In this document: piece after piece, positions 17,088 to 29,562 of the stretch
Numbering within the stretch: the first letter of the stretch is position 1
Layout: each line of letters starts with the position of its first letter
Source: Candidatus Ichthyocystis hellenicum
GTDB taxonomy: Bacteria > Pseudomonadota > Gammaproteobacteria > Burkholderiales > 2013Ark19i
Length of the DNA stretch: 64,000 nucleotides
NCBI RefSeq assembly: GCF_001460935.1
Contig: NZ_LN906597.1
Span: 792,768-856,767 of the forward strand
Direction of reading: 5' to 3'
The notes under the pieces: generated by a model
The model's database searches: none
Told to the model about the DNA's origin: nothing
The model's input: only the letters and a program-made list of their open reading frames with translations
Made by a program: the position numbers and the translations under genes

Positions 17088-18898
17088 TTCCTTCTATAAA
17101 TAATATCTTGTCGTCGCTTCCGTCTTCTCCAGGTGTATATCGTTTCTGGGATAAGACTGGGAACATCTTGTACGTTGGTAAGGCTCGACATCTGAGGAAA
17201 AGGGTATCGTCGTACTTTTTGCGTACACATAATAATCCAAGGATTAGTTGTCTCGTAGATAGAATAAGCGATATAGAGGTTACAGTTACTCCTTCCGAAA
17301 GAGAGGCACTATTACTCGAAATTAATCTCATTAAATCTTTGAGACCACCATTTAATATAGTTTTTCGTGATGATAAGACTTATCCATATTTGGTTTTCTC
17401 TAATCATGCATACCCACGGCTAATGAAATACAGAGGAAAATTTGCCCCATCCGCTGATGATTATTTTGGCCCATATCCTGATGCTGGTTCAGTTAACAGC
17501 AGTATTCAAATTTTGCAGAAAATTTTTCGGCTAAGGACTTGTGACGATAATGTTTTCAATAATCGCAAGCGACCATGTTTATTGCATCAAATAGGACATT
17601 GTTCGGCACCATGTGTACGAAATATCAGTGAATCTTCCTACGCTGATGATATTTCTAGTGCTCGTCTTTTCTTGTCAGGTAAGCGCAGTCGTATTTTGCT
17701 AGTGTTAGAGGAAGAGATGCAGCGTTGCTCTGATAAGTTGCTATTCGAGCGTGCTGCTCAAATTAGAGATCAGATTGTTGTTCTTCAAAAGATGATTGAG
17801 GTTCAGCACGTTGTGACCGATGATCATGCTGATTTTGACATAATTAACGGGTTATTCAGTAGCAATCATTCATTATTTGTTGTTAATGTTATTAATGTTC
17901 GTGACGGGCATTTGATAAATCATAGAAACTACTTGACACCAACTGAAAATTTTGTTTACCAGGATGCTAGAGAATTGATTATTCGTTTTGTCATAGAGTA
18001 TTATCGCACTCTTGTTCCTCCTGAAACTGTTGTATTGCCGTCATTGAAAGATCTAGATTTTGTGGGGGATGTTTTGCTTGAATGTGGTTATAGTTGCCGT
18101 GTTACATTTCCAGAGAAGTCACATTTGGGTTTAGTGAGGTTATCTGAGGATAATCTTCGTAATGCTATTGATCATCATTCAACTCATTCTGAAATGCGGT
18201 ATAGTCGTTGGCGTGCTGTGTCGAAGATGATGGATATACCTGAAGATCGGATGCGGGTTGAATGTTTCGATATTAGTCATACTAATGGTCAAAGTACTGT
18301 TGGTGCTTGTGTTGTCTGGAATAAATTGGATTTTGCTAAATCTGAATATCGACGTTATGAGATTCGTGATATAACTCCCGGTGATGATTTAGCTGCTATG
18401 TATCAGGCTATTAGTAAGCACTATAGTCATGTGCTTAAGGATGGTGTTCCACCAGATATGATTATTGTTGATGGTGGCTTGGAACAGATGAAGGCGGCTG
18501 AACGAGCTCTTTCGGAACTTCAGTTAGTTATTCCAGTAATTGCCATTTCTAAGGGGCGTTCACGCAAGGTTGGACTGGAAACTTTACATTTTTCAGATGG
18601 AAGACCGCCACTGAAGTTGTGTGTGTCAGACGAAATCCTTCTTTTTTTCGCGGAAATTCGTGACGAAGCTCACAGATATGCTATAGAAGGTCATCGTTCT
18701 CGTCGTTTAAAAAAGACATTTAACTCTGTTTTAGATGGAATTGATGGAATTGGTCCTAAGCGTCGCCAAATGTTGTTAAATCGTTTTGGTAGTATTCGTG
18801 CTATAGCTGATGTTAACCCAGAAACTCTAGCAACAGTTTCTGGTATAAGTCATGCATTAGCAATGAAAATATATGAAGCTTTGCGTACGATTCGGTGA
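17084..18898 (+). CDS. uvrC: Excinuclease ABC subunit C
   Basis: UvrC makes both incisions in nucleotide excision repair. The 604-residue protein has an N-terminal GIY-YIG domain (SPGVYRFWD, ILYVGKARHLRKRV), a UVR helix pair near 210-235, the RNase H-like C-terminal nuclease (ECFDISHTNG, VDGGLEQMKAA) and a terminal helix-hairpin-helix (LDGIDGIGPKRRQMLLN). The start is a GTG overlapping the nagZ stop, and the end overlaps the pgsA GTG; both are 4-base overlaps. Confidence 0.95.
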   Translation: MIPSINNILSSLPSSPGVYRFWDKTGNILYVGKARHLRKRVSSYFLRTHNNPRISCLVDRISDIEVTVTPSEREALLLEINLIKSLRPPFNIVFRDDKTYPYLVFSNHAYPRLMKYRGKFAPSADDYFGPYPDAGSVNSSIQILQKIFRLRTCDDNVFNNRKRPCLLHQIGHCSAPCVRNISESSYADDISSARLFLSGKRSRILLVLEEEMQRCSDKLLFERAAQIRDQIVVLQKMIEVQHVVTDDHADFDIINGLFSSNHSLFVVNVINVRDGHLINHRNYLTPTENFVYQDARELIIRFVIEYYRTLVPPETVVLPSLKDLDFVGDVLLECGYSCRVTFPEKSHLGLVRLSEDNLRNAIDHHSTHSEMRYSRWRAVSKMMDIPEDRMRVECFDISHTNGQSTVGACVVWNKLDFAKSEYRRYEIRDITPGDDLAAMYQAISKHYSHVLKDGVPPDMIIVDGGLEQMKAAERALSELQLVIPVIAISKGRSRKVGLETLHFSDGRPPLKLCVSDEILLFFAEIRDEAHRYAIEGHRSRRLKKTFNSVLDGIDGIGPKRRQMLLNRFGSIRAIADVNPETLATVSGISHALAMKIYEALRTIR

Positions 18899-19458
18899 TA
18901 TTTATGATGACACTTCCTAATTTTTTGACTTTTTTTAGAATCATTTTGGTGCCATTTTTTGTGATTTGCTACTGTTGTCATTGGGGTAGTGTGCACACTC
19001 GTGATATTACGGCAACTGTGATTTTTACAATTGCTGCTGTAACTGATGCTTTTGACGGTTACTTTGCTCGCATACTTAATCAGAGTTCTAGATTGGGATC
19101 ATTTCTTGATCCGGTTGCCGATAAACTATTGGTTGTTTCTGCCTTGTGTGTGTTGCTACATTTAGGTCGGTTGCCGACATGGATTGTTATAGTGATTATA
19201 GGTCGAGAGATTACTGTGTCGGCATTGCGTGAATGGATGGCGATAGTTGGTCATAGTAAAAGTGTGACAGTTTGTTTGCTTGGGAAATTGAAAACAGTTT
19301 CCCAGCTGAGTGCCATTCCGTTAGCGCTAGCTAATTTGAAGTTTGCCTTTTTTGATACGTTGTTGTTGGGACAGATTTTGATGTTTGTAGCAGTTGTAAT
19401 GACGTTAATATCGATGATAATTTACATGTGTGATGCGTGGCCATACTTAGTTAAGTAG
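18895..19458 (+). CDS. pgsA: CDP-diacylglycerol-glycerol-3-phosphate 3-phosphatidyltransferase
   Basis: PgsA makes phosphatidylglycerol phosphate in the inner membrane. The 187-residue protein has about five hydrophobic segments and the complete CDP-alcohol phosphotransferase motif: Asp51, Asp54-Gly, Ala58-Arg59, Gly68, Asp72 and Asp76. The start is a GTG overlapping the uvrC stop by 4 bases, or the ATG at 18904. uvrC-pgsA adjacency is widely conserved. It is the last gene before the rRNA operon. Confidence 0.93.
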   Translation: MIFMMTLPNFLTFFRIILVPFFVICYCCHWGSVHTRDITATVIFTIAAVTDAFDGYFARILNQSSRLGSFLDPVADKLLVVSALCVLLHLGRLPTWIVIVIIGREITVSALREWMAIVGHSKSVTVCLLGKLKTVSQLSAIPLALANLKFAFFDTLLLGQILMFVAVVMTLISMIIYMCDAWPYLVK

Positions 19459-19565
19459 TTGTAAAAAAATAATATTTTTTTCTTTTGCGATTTTTTTGTC
19501 TGATGGCTTGGAGTTCTTGCCATAATTTATTTTTACATCTTTTTATTTTTTTCTGGTTTCTGTCA

Positions 19566-19594
19566 TTGACAGCGAAAGATCTGATCCCCATAAT
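19566..19594 (+). promoter_or_regulatory. rRNA operon sigma-70 promoter
   Basis: A perfect TTGACA (19566-19571), a 17-base spacer and CATAAT (19589-19594) are followed by a short C/G-containing discriminator. It lies upstream of the 16S gene and is the best rrn promoter candidate in the 377-base gap after pgsA. The rest of that gap holds A/T-rich sequence and the leader. Confidence 0.65.
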
Positions 19595-19625
19595 CTCGAC
19601 TTGGTGTTAGTGATTCGGTTTAAGA

Positions 19626-19640
19626 GTTCTTTAAAAAACA
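19626..19640 (+). promoter_or_regulatory. boxA-like antitermination element in the rRNA leader
   Basis: GTTCTTTAAAAAAC resembles the boxA element (TGCTCTTTAACA-like) of rRNA leaders, where Nus factors load. It is the first sequence of the 127-base duplication, so it occurs again at 19753. Confidence 0.4.
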
Positions 19641-19708
19641 GGTAGACAGCAGATAGTTGTGAGCGGGTAGAGGGAAGTGCGAAAGCACAAAGGAAGAAAT
19701 TAAAGAAA

Positions 19709-19752
19709 TAAAGTAAAGAGTTTGATCCTGGCTCAGATTGAACGCTGGCGGT
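19709..19752 (+). pseudogene. Duplicated 5' fragment of 16S rRNA (probable artefact)
   Basis: The fragment starts with the 16S AGAGTTTGATCCTGGCTCAG region and breaks off after GCTGGCGGT, where the leader sequence restarts. It is part of the left 127-bp copy and not a functional rRNA. Confidence 0.8.
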
Positions 19753-19835
19753 GTTCTTTAAAAAACAGGTAGACAGCAGATAGTTGTGAGCGGGTAGAGG
19801 GAAGTGCGAAAGCACAAAGGAAGAAATTAAAGAAA

Positions 19836-21378
<1,543 letters not shown>

Positions 21379-21457
21379 GAGAAAACACCCTTTACTCCGT
21401 TCACAACTATAAGTTGTCTATCTTTGACTGTATCTGATGGTGTTGAGGATGATTTTA

Positions 21458-21534
21458 GGGTCTATAGCTCAGCTGGTCAGAGCACACGCTTGATAAGCGT
21501 GGGGTCGTTGGTTCAAGTCCAACTAGACCCACCA
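21458..21534 (+). tRNA. tRNA-Ile (GAT)
   Basis: A 77-base tRNA with the CCA tail encoded lies in the 16S-23S spacer. The acceptor stem GGGTCTA pairs with TAGACCC. The anticodon loop TTGATAA gives anticodon GAT. Most proteobacterial rrn spacers of this type carry tRNA-Ala (TGC) next; I see none in 21535-21724, which contains only A/G-rich sequence. Confidence 0.96.
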
Positions 21535-21724
21535 CATGTTTTTCCTCGCTTCAGCGGTATACGAGGTTTTGTGGTTTTCTGGTACGGTTGTGGTGATGAT
21601 TTTTTTGAAGCAAGTGGAGTAAAGAGATCTGTAAAAAAGAGGAAGAGAAGTAGGTAGAAAAGCAAGGATAATTAAAAAAACAAAGAGGAAAAAAAGCAAA
21701 GCACAGAGAGATACTAAAGCTATA

Positions 21725-24617
<2,893 letters not shown>

Positions 24618-24682
24618 TATAGAATTAGTGTCTAGCTCTGTGTGAATCTACTTCTCTTTTTTGATCTCTTTTTGATTTTTAT

Positions 24683-24798
24683 AGTCTCGTGGCCATAGCT
24701 CGGTGGAACCACCCCTTCCCATCCCGAACAGGACCGTGAAATGCCGACGCGCCGATGATAGTTACTTAACTGTAGCGAAAGTAGGTTGCTGCGAGACT
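24683..24798 (+). rRNA. rrf: 5S ribosomal RNA
   Basis: A 116-base 5S rRNA is closed by AGTCTCG (24683-24689) pairing with CGAGACT (24792-24798). It contains the CCCATCCCGAACAGG and GCGCCGATGATAGT segments typical of 5S. Its 3' part is repeated downstream in the second 127-bp duplication. Confidence 0.94.
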
Positions 24799-24839
24799 TT
24801 TGATATACTTTATGGGGGCCGTGTGGCCCCTTTTTTTTA
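24713..24839 (+). repeat. 127-bp exact tandem duplication, first copy (5S 3' part and terminator)
   Basis: Bases 24713-24839 are identical to 24840-24966. The flanks differ on both sides (24712 C against 24839 A; 24840 C against 24967 G), so the maximal repeat is exactly 127 bases, the same length as the unrelated duplication at 19626. Confidence 0.9.
24815..24838 (+). terminator. Rho-independent terminator of the rRNA operon
   Basis: Stem GGGGCC, loop GTGT, stem GGCCCC, then eight T residues. It follows the 5S gene by 16 bases. An identical copy at 24942-24965 belongs to the duplicated segment. Confidence 0.92.
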
Positions 24840-24925
24840 CCCTTCCCATCCCGAACAGGACCGTGAAATGCCGACGCGCCGATGATAGTTACTTAACTGT
24901 AGCGAAAGTAGGTTGCTGCGAGACT
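24840..24925 (+). pseudogene. Duplicated 3' fragment of 5S rRNA (probable artefact)
   Basis: The fragment repeats the last 86 bases of the 5S gene and lacks its 5' strand, so it cannot fold as 5S. It lies entirely inside the second 127-bp copy. Confidence 0.8.
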
Positions 24926-24966
24926 TTTGATATACTTTATGGGGGCCGTGTGGCCCCTTTTTTTTA
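24840..24966 (+). repeat. 127-bp exact tandem duplication, second copy
   Basis: This copy carries a second 5S 3' fragment (to 24925) and a second terminator (24942-24965). It runs directly into the tRNA-Arg gene. It is probably the start of the downstream contig, whose overlap with the rRNA contig was not collapsed. Confidence 0.9.
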
Positions 24967-24968
24967 GG

Positions 24969-25041
24969 GCCTCCGTAGCTCAGTGGATAGAGCGACTTCC
25001 TCCTAAGAAGTAGGTCGCACGTTCGATTCGTGTCGGAGGCG
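24969..25041 (+). tRNA. tRNA-Arg (CCT)
   Basis: Acceptor GCCTCCG pairs with CGGAGGC, the D stem is GCTC/GAGC, the anticodon stem is ACTTC/GAAGT and the loop CTCCTAA gives anticodon CCT (reads AGG). The T arm GCACG/CGTGT contains one G-T pair. Discriminator G; no CCA encoded. It starts three bases after the duplicated terminator, so its physical link to this rRNA operon depends on the assembly. Confidence 0.92.
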
Positions 25042-25049
25042 TTTTTTTA

Positions 25050-25334
25050 TTAAGGCTTGTTAACCTTGTTGGTTAATATCTGCTCAAATTGACAGACTAT
25101 TTGACTTGCTCCGCATAAAGCTGAAACCTTTGCTTTCTTACAGGATTCTGAGACCTTAATTTCACGAGAAAGGATGCGTTTTTTTGATGCTTGAGACGAA
25201 GAAGATCCTGCGTGAGCGCAACAGTTAGTGTTGTTTGCAGCAACTTCAACAGAGAAACGACCAATTTTGCTTGTAACTGCTGAGTGTTGCCTAGAATTAC
25301 CGATTATGGATCGGACAATCTGAATCATGTTCAT
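25050..25334 (-). CDS. Hypothetical small cysteine-containing protein
   Basis: A 94-residue ORF between tRNA-Arg and fbp, on the opposite strand to both. I do not recognise it. It has five Cys residues (a CC pair followed by AH, then single Cys), a Ser-rich centre and a basic stretch (KKRILSREIKV), with no signal peptide or membrane helix. No clear ribosome-binding site precedes the ATG at 25334. An inverted repeat TTAACC/GGTTAA overlaps its 3' end. It may be real or a chance frame; codon use does not decide it by eye. Confidence 0.35.
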   Translation of the reverse strand: MNMIQIVRSIIGNSRQHSAVTSKIGRFSVEVAANNTNCCAHAGSSSSQASKKRILSREIKVSESCKKAKVSALCGASQIVCQFEQILTNKVNKP

Positions 25335-25552
25335 ATAATCGCTGGGTTCGCTGATGATTACTTATATACTATCCCCTATCAGGTCAAAAACTCAATGACA
25401 TGATTACATAGACTAGGGATATATTAGACATCAGTTAACACAATTTAGTTTTTTATGGGTACCATTCCAATAGCCATATTTCTTCCTATATGGAGGGAAT
25501 GTCCTAGTAACTTGCTGCTTCCTTTATTAACAATTTTTTCGTGTGCTTTCCT

Positions 25553-26527
25553 ATGGACCTTTTTTCTTTTTTGCAATTAGATGATTTTCCTACCGAACTA
25601 TTGAGCTTGATTAGTCATATTGTTGATGTGAGTATAGATGTTTCTCAAGTACTTTCAACCGGGGTTAATCCTTGTAACAATGAGGTTGGTGAGCTTAATG
25701 TCCATGGTGATGTTAAAAAATCAATGGATATGTACGCCCATGAGCGCTTTTTTGAAATTATTCCTAAGTGTCCTTACCTTCTGGGTATTGCTTCTGAGGA
25801 AAGTGTACATCCAATATTTCAATCATCTCCAACCATAGAGTCTAAATACCTTTTAGCTGTGGATCCACTAGATGGATCATCTAACTTAGACATGAATATT
25901 TCAGTCGGAACCATTTTCTCTATATTTGTTAATGATAGTCATGAAAAGCTTTCGGATGAAGTTTTTTTAAAAACAGGATCATCGCAACTTGTGTCCGGAT
26001 ATTTTATCTATGGACCGATGACTCAGCTTGTTTTAACTTGGGGTAAGGGAACTCATATATTTACATTGGATAAGTCTCATCGTGTTTATCGTCTGTATAA
26101 GAGATCTATTACCATTCCAGCTATGACTAGTGAATTCTCAATCAATTTATCAAACCTGCGTTTTTGGTCTCCACCAGTACAAAAATATGTTACCTCCTGT
26201 TTGGAAGGTGAAGTGGGTCCTCGTCAACGTAATTTTAATATGCGTTGGGTGGCTTCAATGGTAGCAGATGTTCATAGATTGCTTATGCGTGGTGGAGTGT
26301 TTCTTTATCCTTCAGACTCGCGAGAAAAGACTAAGCATGGCCGCTTGAGATTGCTATATGAGGTTAATCCAATATCATGGATTGTGGAGCAGGCCGGTGG
26401 ATTAACAACTGATGGTTATGTTTCTTCATTGCTTGATGTTGTGCCGCACTCCCTTCATCAGCGCGTGAGTACCATTTTAGGGTCTTTGGAGGAAGTTTTG
26501 TATATTAAATCTATATTTAATGAGTAA
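25553..26527 (+). CDS. fbp: Fructose-1,6-bisphosphatase class 1
   Basis: This enzyme removes the 1-phosphate of fructose 1,6-bisphosphate in gluconeogenesis. The 324-residue protein contains the metal-binding [10 protein letters not shown], the substrate loop [12 protein letters not shown] and the [15 protein letters not shown] motif of class 1 enzymes. The start is taken at the ATG at 25553; a GTG at 25541 is in frame. Neither has a strong ribosome-binding site. It heads a fbp-tkt-gap group that would connect gluconeogenesis and the pentose phosphate pathway. Confidence 0.92.
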   Translation: MDLFSFLQLDDFPTELLSLISHIVDVSIDVSQVLSTGVNPCNNEVGELNVHGDVKKSMDMYAHERFFEIIPKCPYLLGIASEESVHPIFQSSPTIESKYLLAVDPLDGSSNLDMNISVGTIFSIFVNDSHEKLSDEVFLKTGSSQLVSGYFIYGPMTQLVLTWGKGTHIFTLDKSHRVYRLYKRSITIPAMTSEFSINLSNLRFWSPPVQKYVTSCLEGEVGPRQRNFNMRWVASMVADVHRLLMRGGVFLYPSDSREKTKHGRLRLLYEVNPISWIVEQAGGLTTDGYVSSLLDVVPHSLHQRVSTILGSLEEVLYIKSIFNE

Positions 26528-26532
26528 ATAAT

Positions 26533-28533
26533 ATGTATTTCGATCGATTGGCTAATGCGGTTCGGATTCTTTCTGTTGATGCAATTGAAAAATCTAATTC
26601 AGGTCATCCTGGTATGCCTATGGGAATGGCAGATATAGCTTGTGTTTTATGGCACTCTTATCTTCGTCATGATCCTAAAGATCCTCTATGGCCTGATCGT
26701 GATCGTTTTGTGTTGTCTAATGGTCATGGGTCAATGCTACTATACGCACTCCTCCATTTGTCAGGTTACGACCTCTCTATTGATGATTTGAAATCATTTC
26801 GTCAGTTTCACTCCCTGACACCAGGTCACCCAGAGTTTGATCATACACCAGGTGTTGAAACAACAACCGGACCTCTTGGTCAAGGATTTGCCAACGCCGT
26901 TGGTATGGCTTTGGCTGAGTTTTTGTTGGCTAAAGAGTTTAATTCCCCTGAATTTAGCATTATTAATCATAGAACATATGTTTTTTTGGGTGATGGTTGC
27001 TTGATGGAGGGAGTATCCCATGAAGCAGCTTCTTTGGCCGGTATTTTCGGTTTGAATAAGCTTGTTGCTTTTTGGGATGATAATGGTATTTCTATCGATG
27101 GTTCTGTTGATGGATGGTTTATCGAGGATGTTGTAAAACGTTTCGAATCATACGGATGGTTAGTGATTTCAGGTGTTGATGGACATAACTATGAAGATAT
27201 AGACAAGGCCATCTGTAAAGCACTTCAAGAGCAACATAAGCCTGTTTTGATTTGTTGTCGTACAAAAATAGGTACAGGTAGTCCTAATAAATCAGGGTCA
27301 GCAAATGTTCATGGATCACCACTTGGAAAAGATGAGGTTGAGCAGGTTCGTTTACAGTTGTCCTGGCCGTATGAGCCCTTTTTTATCCCAGAAGATATAT
27401 ATAAAGAATGGGATGCAACAGAAAAAGGGTCTAATTACAATTCATCCTGGAAGGAAATTTTTTCAAAGTACCAAGACGTATATCCTGAAAAAATGAAAGA
27501 ATTGTCTCGACGTTTGCAGGGAGCACTTCCTGATTCGTTTTCAGATTGGGTTGATTCTTTTTTTGCCACCGCTCAGAAAGATGAAAAACAACTCTCAACT
27601 CGCAAGGCTAGTAATCTTTTTATTAATGGATGGGTTCATCGCTTGCCAGAAATGATAGGCGGTTCAGCTGATTTAACTCCTTCTAATTTGACAAATTGGT
27701 CTGAATCAAAACCAGTGCAGTATCAAACCCCTGGGCGCTATATTCACTACGGAGTGCGAGAGTTTGGTATGGTGGCCATTATGAGTGGCATTTCATTACA
27801 TGGGGGATACTTGCCATTCGGAGGAACATTCTTAACTTTCTCAGATTATGCAAGAAATGCTATTCGTATGGCGGCTATGATGAACCTTAGGTGTATTTAT
27901 GTATTTACACATGATTCGATAGGTTTGGGGGAAGATGGTCCCACGCACCAACCGATAGAACATATTGAGTCATTAAGGTTGATTCCAAACATGATGGTGT
28001 GGAGACCTTGTGATTATTCAGAAACAGTTGCGGCATGGGCATTTGCTCTTTCCAATCATGGTCCTACTGCTCTTATACTTAGTCGTCAGAATACTCCACC
28101 TGTAGCGATGAATTCTTCATATCCTAATTTATGTTGCGGTGCGTACATTTTGTCAGAAGGATCTAAAAAACCAGATGTTATACTTATTGCTACAGGTACG
28201 GAGGTGCCTATAGTTTTAGAAGCGCAATCTATTTTGGCAACTCGTCAGATTGTGGCACGAGTTGTTTCTATGCCATCGACAACGGTTTTTGACAGGCAAA
28301 CAAAGAGTTATCGTGATTTTGTTTTGACACCAGGAATTCCTTGTGTTTCATTGGAGGCAGGAGTGACTCGTGGTTGGTACCGGTATTTTAGTGGCCCTGG
28401 GCTTGCGATAGGTATCGATCACTTTGGTGCCTCTGCTCCGTGTCAGATTTTATATGAGGTTTTTGGTTTGACTGCGTTGAGAGTTGCTGATGATGCTTGT
28501 GATTTGCTTGATTCAATAGAGAAAAGATTTTGA
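26533..28533 (+). CDS. tkt: Transketolase
   Basis: Transketolase moves two-carbon units between sugar phosphates in the non-oxidative pentose phosphate pathway, using thiamine diphosphate. The 666-residue protein has [11 protein letters not shown] near the start, the thiamine diphosphate motif [18 protein letters not shown], and the pyrimidine-domain segments [15 protein letters not shown]. Length is normal. The gene starts 5 bases after fbp and ends 12 bases before gap. Confidence 0.96.
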   Translation: MYFDRLANAVRILSVDAIEKSNSGHPGMPMGMADIACVLWHSYLRHDPKDPLWPDRDRFVLSNGHGSMLLYALLHLSGYDLSIDDLKSFRQFHSLTPGHPEFDHTPGVETTTGPLGQGFANAVGMALAEFLLAKEFNSPEFSIINHRTYVFLGDGCLMEGVSHEAASLAGIFGLNKLVAFWDDNGISIDGSVDGWFIEDVVKRFESYGWLVISGVDGHNYEDIDKAICKALQEQHKPVLICCRTKIGTGSPNKSGSANVHGSPLGKDEVEQVRLQLSWPYEPFFIPEDIYKEWDATEKGSNYNSSWKEIFSKYQDVYPEKMKELSRRLQGALPDSFSDWVDSFFATAQKDEKQLSTRKASNLFINGWVHRLPEMIGGSADLTPSNLTNWSESKPVQYQTPGRYIHYGVREFGMVAIMSGISLHGGYLPFGGTFLTFSDYARNAIRMAAMMNLRCIYVFTHDSIGLGEDGPTHQPIEHIESLRLIPNMMVWRPCDYSETVAAWAFALSNHGPTALILSRQNTPPVAMNSSYPNLCCGAYILSEGSKKPDVILIATGTEVPIVLEAQSILATRQIVARVVSMPSTTVFDRQTKSYRDFVLTPGIPCVSLEAGVTRGWYRYFSGPGLAIGIDHFGASAPCQILYEVFGLTALRVADDACDLLDSIEKRF

Positions 28534-28545
28534 AAGAGATGAGTT

Positions 28546-29562
28546 ATGAGTAAAATACGAGTTGCTATTAACGGATACGGTCGTATAGGTAGAAATGTAT
28601 TAAAATCACATTTCGAATACCTTAAGTATCCAGATATTGAAATAGTTGCTGTTAACGATCCATCAGTGCCGTTAGCAGCGGATATATTGACACGGTATGA
28701 TTCAGTTCATGGAAAGTTTAACAAAGAAGTTTACTGGGCCAGAGATTCAGTTCTTAATGTGGACGGACGAGATATTCAATTTTTTTCTAATCGTGATCCG
28801 CTGTTATTGCCTTGGGGAGACTGGGATATAGATGTAGTATTCGAATGTACTGGTCATTTTACTTCCTATGAATTAGCTTCTAAGCATCTTCAATCAGGGG
28901 CAAAGAAGGTGTTAATTTCCGCTCCTGCAGGGAAGGATGTAGATGCTACTGTGGTGTTTGGTGTAAATCACAATGTTATCAGGTCTGATCATACTGTTAT
29001 TTCGTGCGCATCTTGTACAACTAATTGCCTTGCTGCAATGGTTTTTCCAATTAATCAGCAATTTGGTATTAAGTCAGGATTAATGACAACCATACATTCT
29101 TATACTAACGACCAGCTTTTGAATGATGGCTCTCACAAAGATTTTCGTCGTGCTCGTGCCGCTGTTATGTCAATGATTCCTACTAAAACAGGTGCTGCCG
29201 TTTCAGTAGGGTTAGTTATCCCTGAATTAGATGGAAAGCTAGATGGATGTTCTGTGCGGGTTCCTACCCCAAATGTGTCATTGGTAGATTTAACCTTCGT
29301 GTCAGAAGAATATTTGACGGAAGGAAAGATATTTGACTGCATTAAGCAAGCAGCAGATAGCTCTATGTCTTCCGTGTTGAGCTACATTAGTGAGCCCTTG
29401 GTGTCAATAGATTTTGTACATGACACATCGTCGTGTATATTCGATTCTGGTCTGACCAAGATAGTTTCTGGAAACTGCGCTAAAATTTTCGGTTGGTATG
29501 ATAATGAATGGGGATTTTGTAACCGAATGTTGGATACTACCCACTATTGGCTTACGCTATAG
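28546..29562 (+). CDS. gap: Glyceraldehyde-3-phosphate dehydrogenase
   Basis: This 338-residue enzyme interconverts glyceraldehyde 3-phosphate and 1,3-bisphosphoglycerate. INGYGRIGR forms the NAD loop, the nucleophile Cys157 lies in ASCTTNC, and TGAAVSVG and WYDNEWGFCNRM follow. The pgk gene that often comes next is absent. The last six bases overlap the 3' end of the convergent M61 peptidase gene. Confidence 0.96.
   Translation: MSKIRVAINGYGRIGRNVLKSHFEYLKYPDIEIVAVNDPSVPLAADILTRYDSVHGKFNKEVYWARDSVLNVDGRDIQFFSNRDPLLLPWGDWDIDVVFECTGHFTSYELASKHLQSGAKKVLISAPAGKDVDATVVFGVNHNVIRSDHTVISCASCTTNCLAAMVFPINQQFGIKSGLMTTIHSYTNDQLLNDGSHKDFRRARAAVMSMIPTKTGAAVSVGLVIPELDGKLDGCSVRVPTPNVSLVDLTFVSEEYLTEGKIFDCIKQAADSSMSSVLSYISEPLVSIDFVHDTSSCIFDSGLTKIVSGNCAKIFGWYDNEWGFCNRMLDTTHYWLTL

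Larger units (their letters stand above)
19626..19752 (+). repeat. 127-bp exact tandem duplication, left copy (16S leader and 16S 5' end)
   Basis: Bases 19626-19752 are identical to 19753-19879. The match stops at both ends: position 19625 differs from 19752 and position 19753 differs from 19880. The unit contains boxA, the leader and the first roughly 44 bases of 16S. Together with an equally long duplication at the other end of the operon this looks like an untrimmed assembly overlap. Confidence 0.9.

Noticed and set aside
19543-19815. 90-residue minus-strand open frame
   Set aside because: It reads through the rRNA leader duplication and its repeated protein sequence simply mirrors the 127-bp doublet.
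21535-21724. tRNA-Ala in the rRNA spacer
   Set aside because: No cloverleaf or TGC anticodon loop could be found in the remaining spacer.
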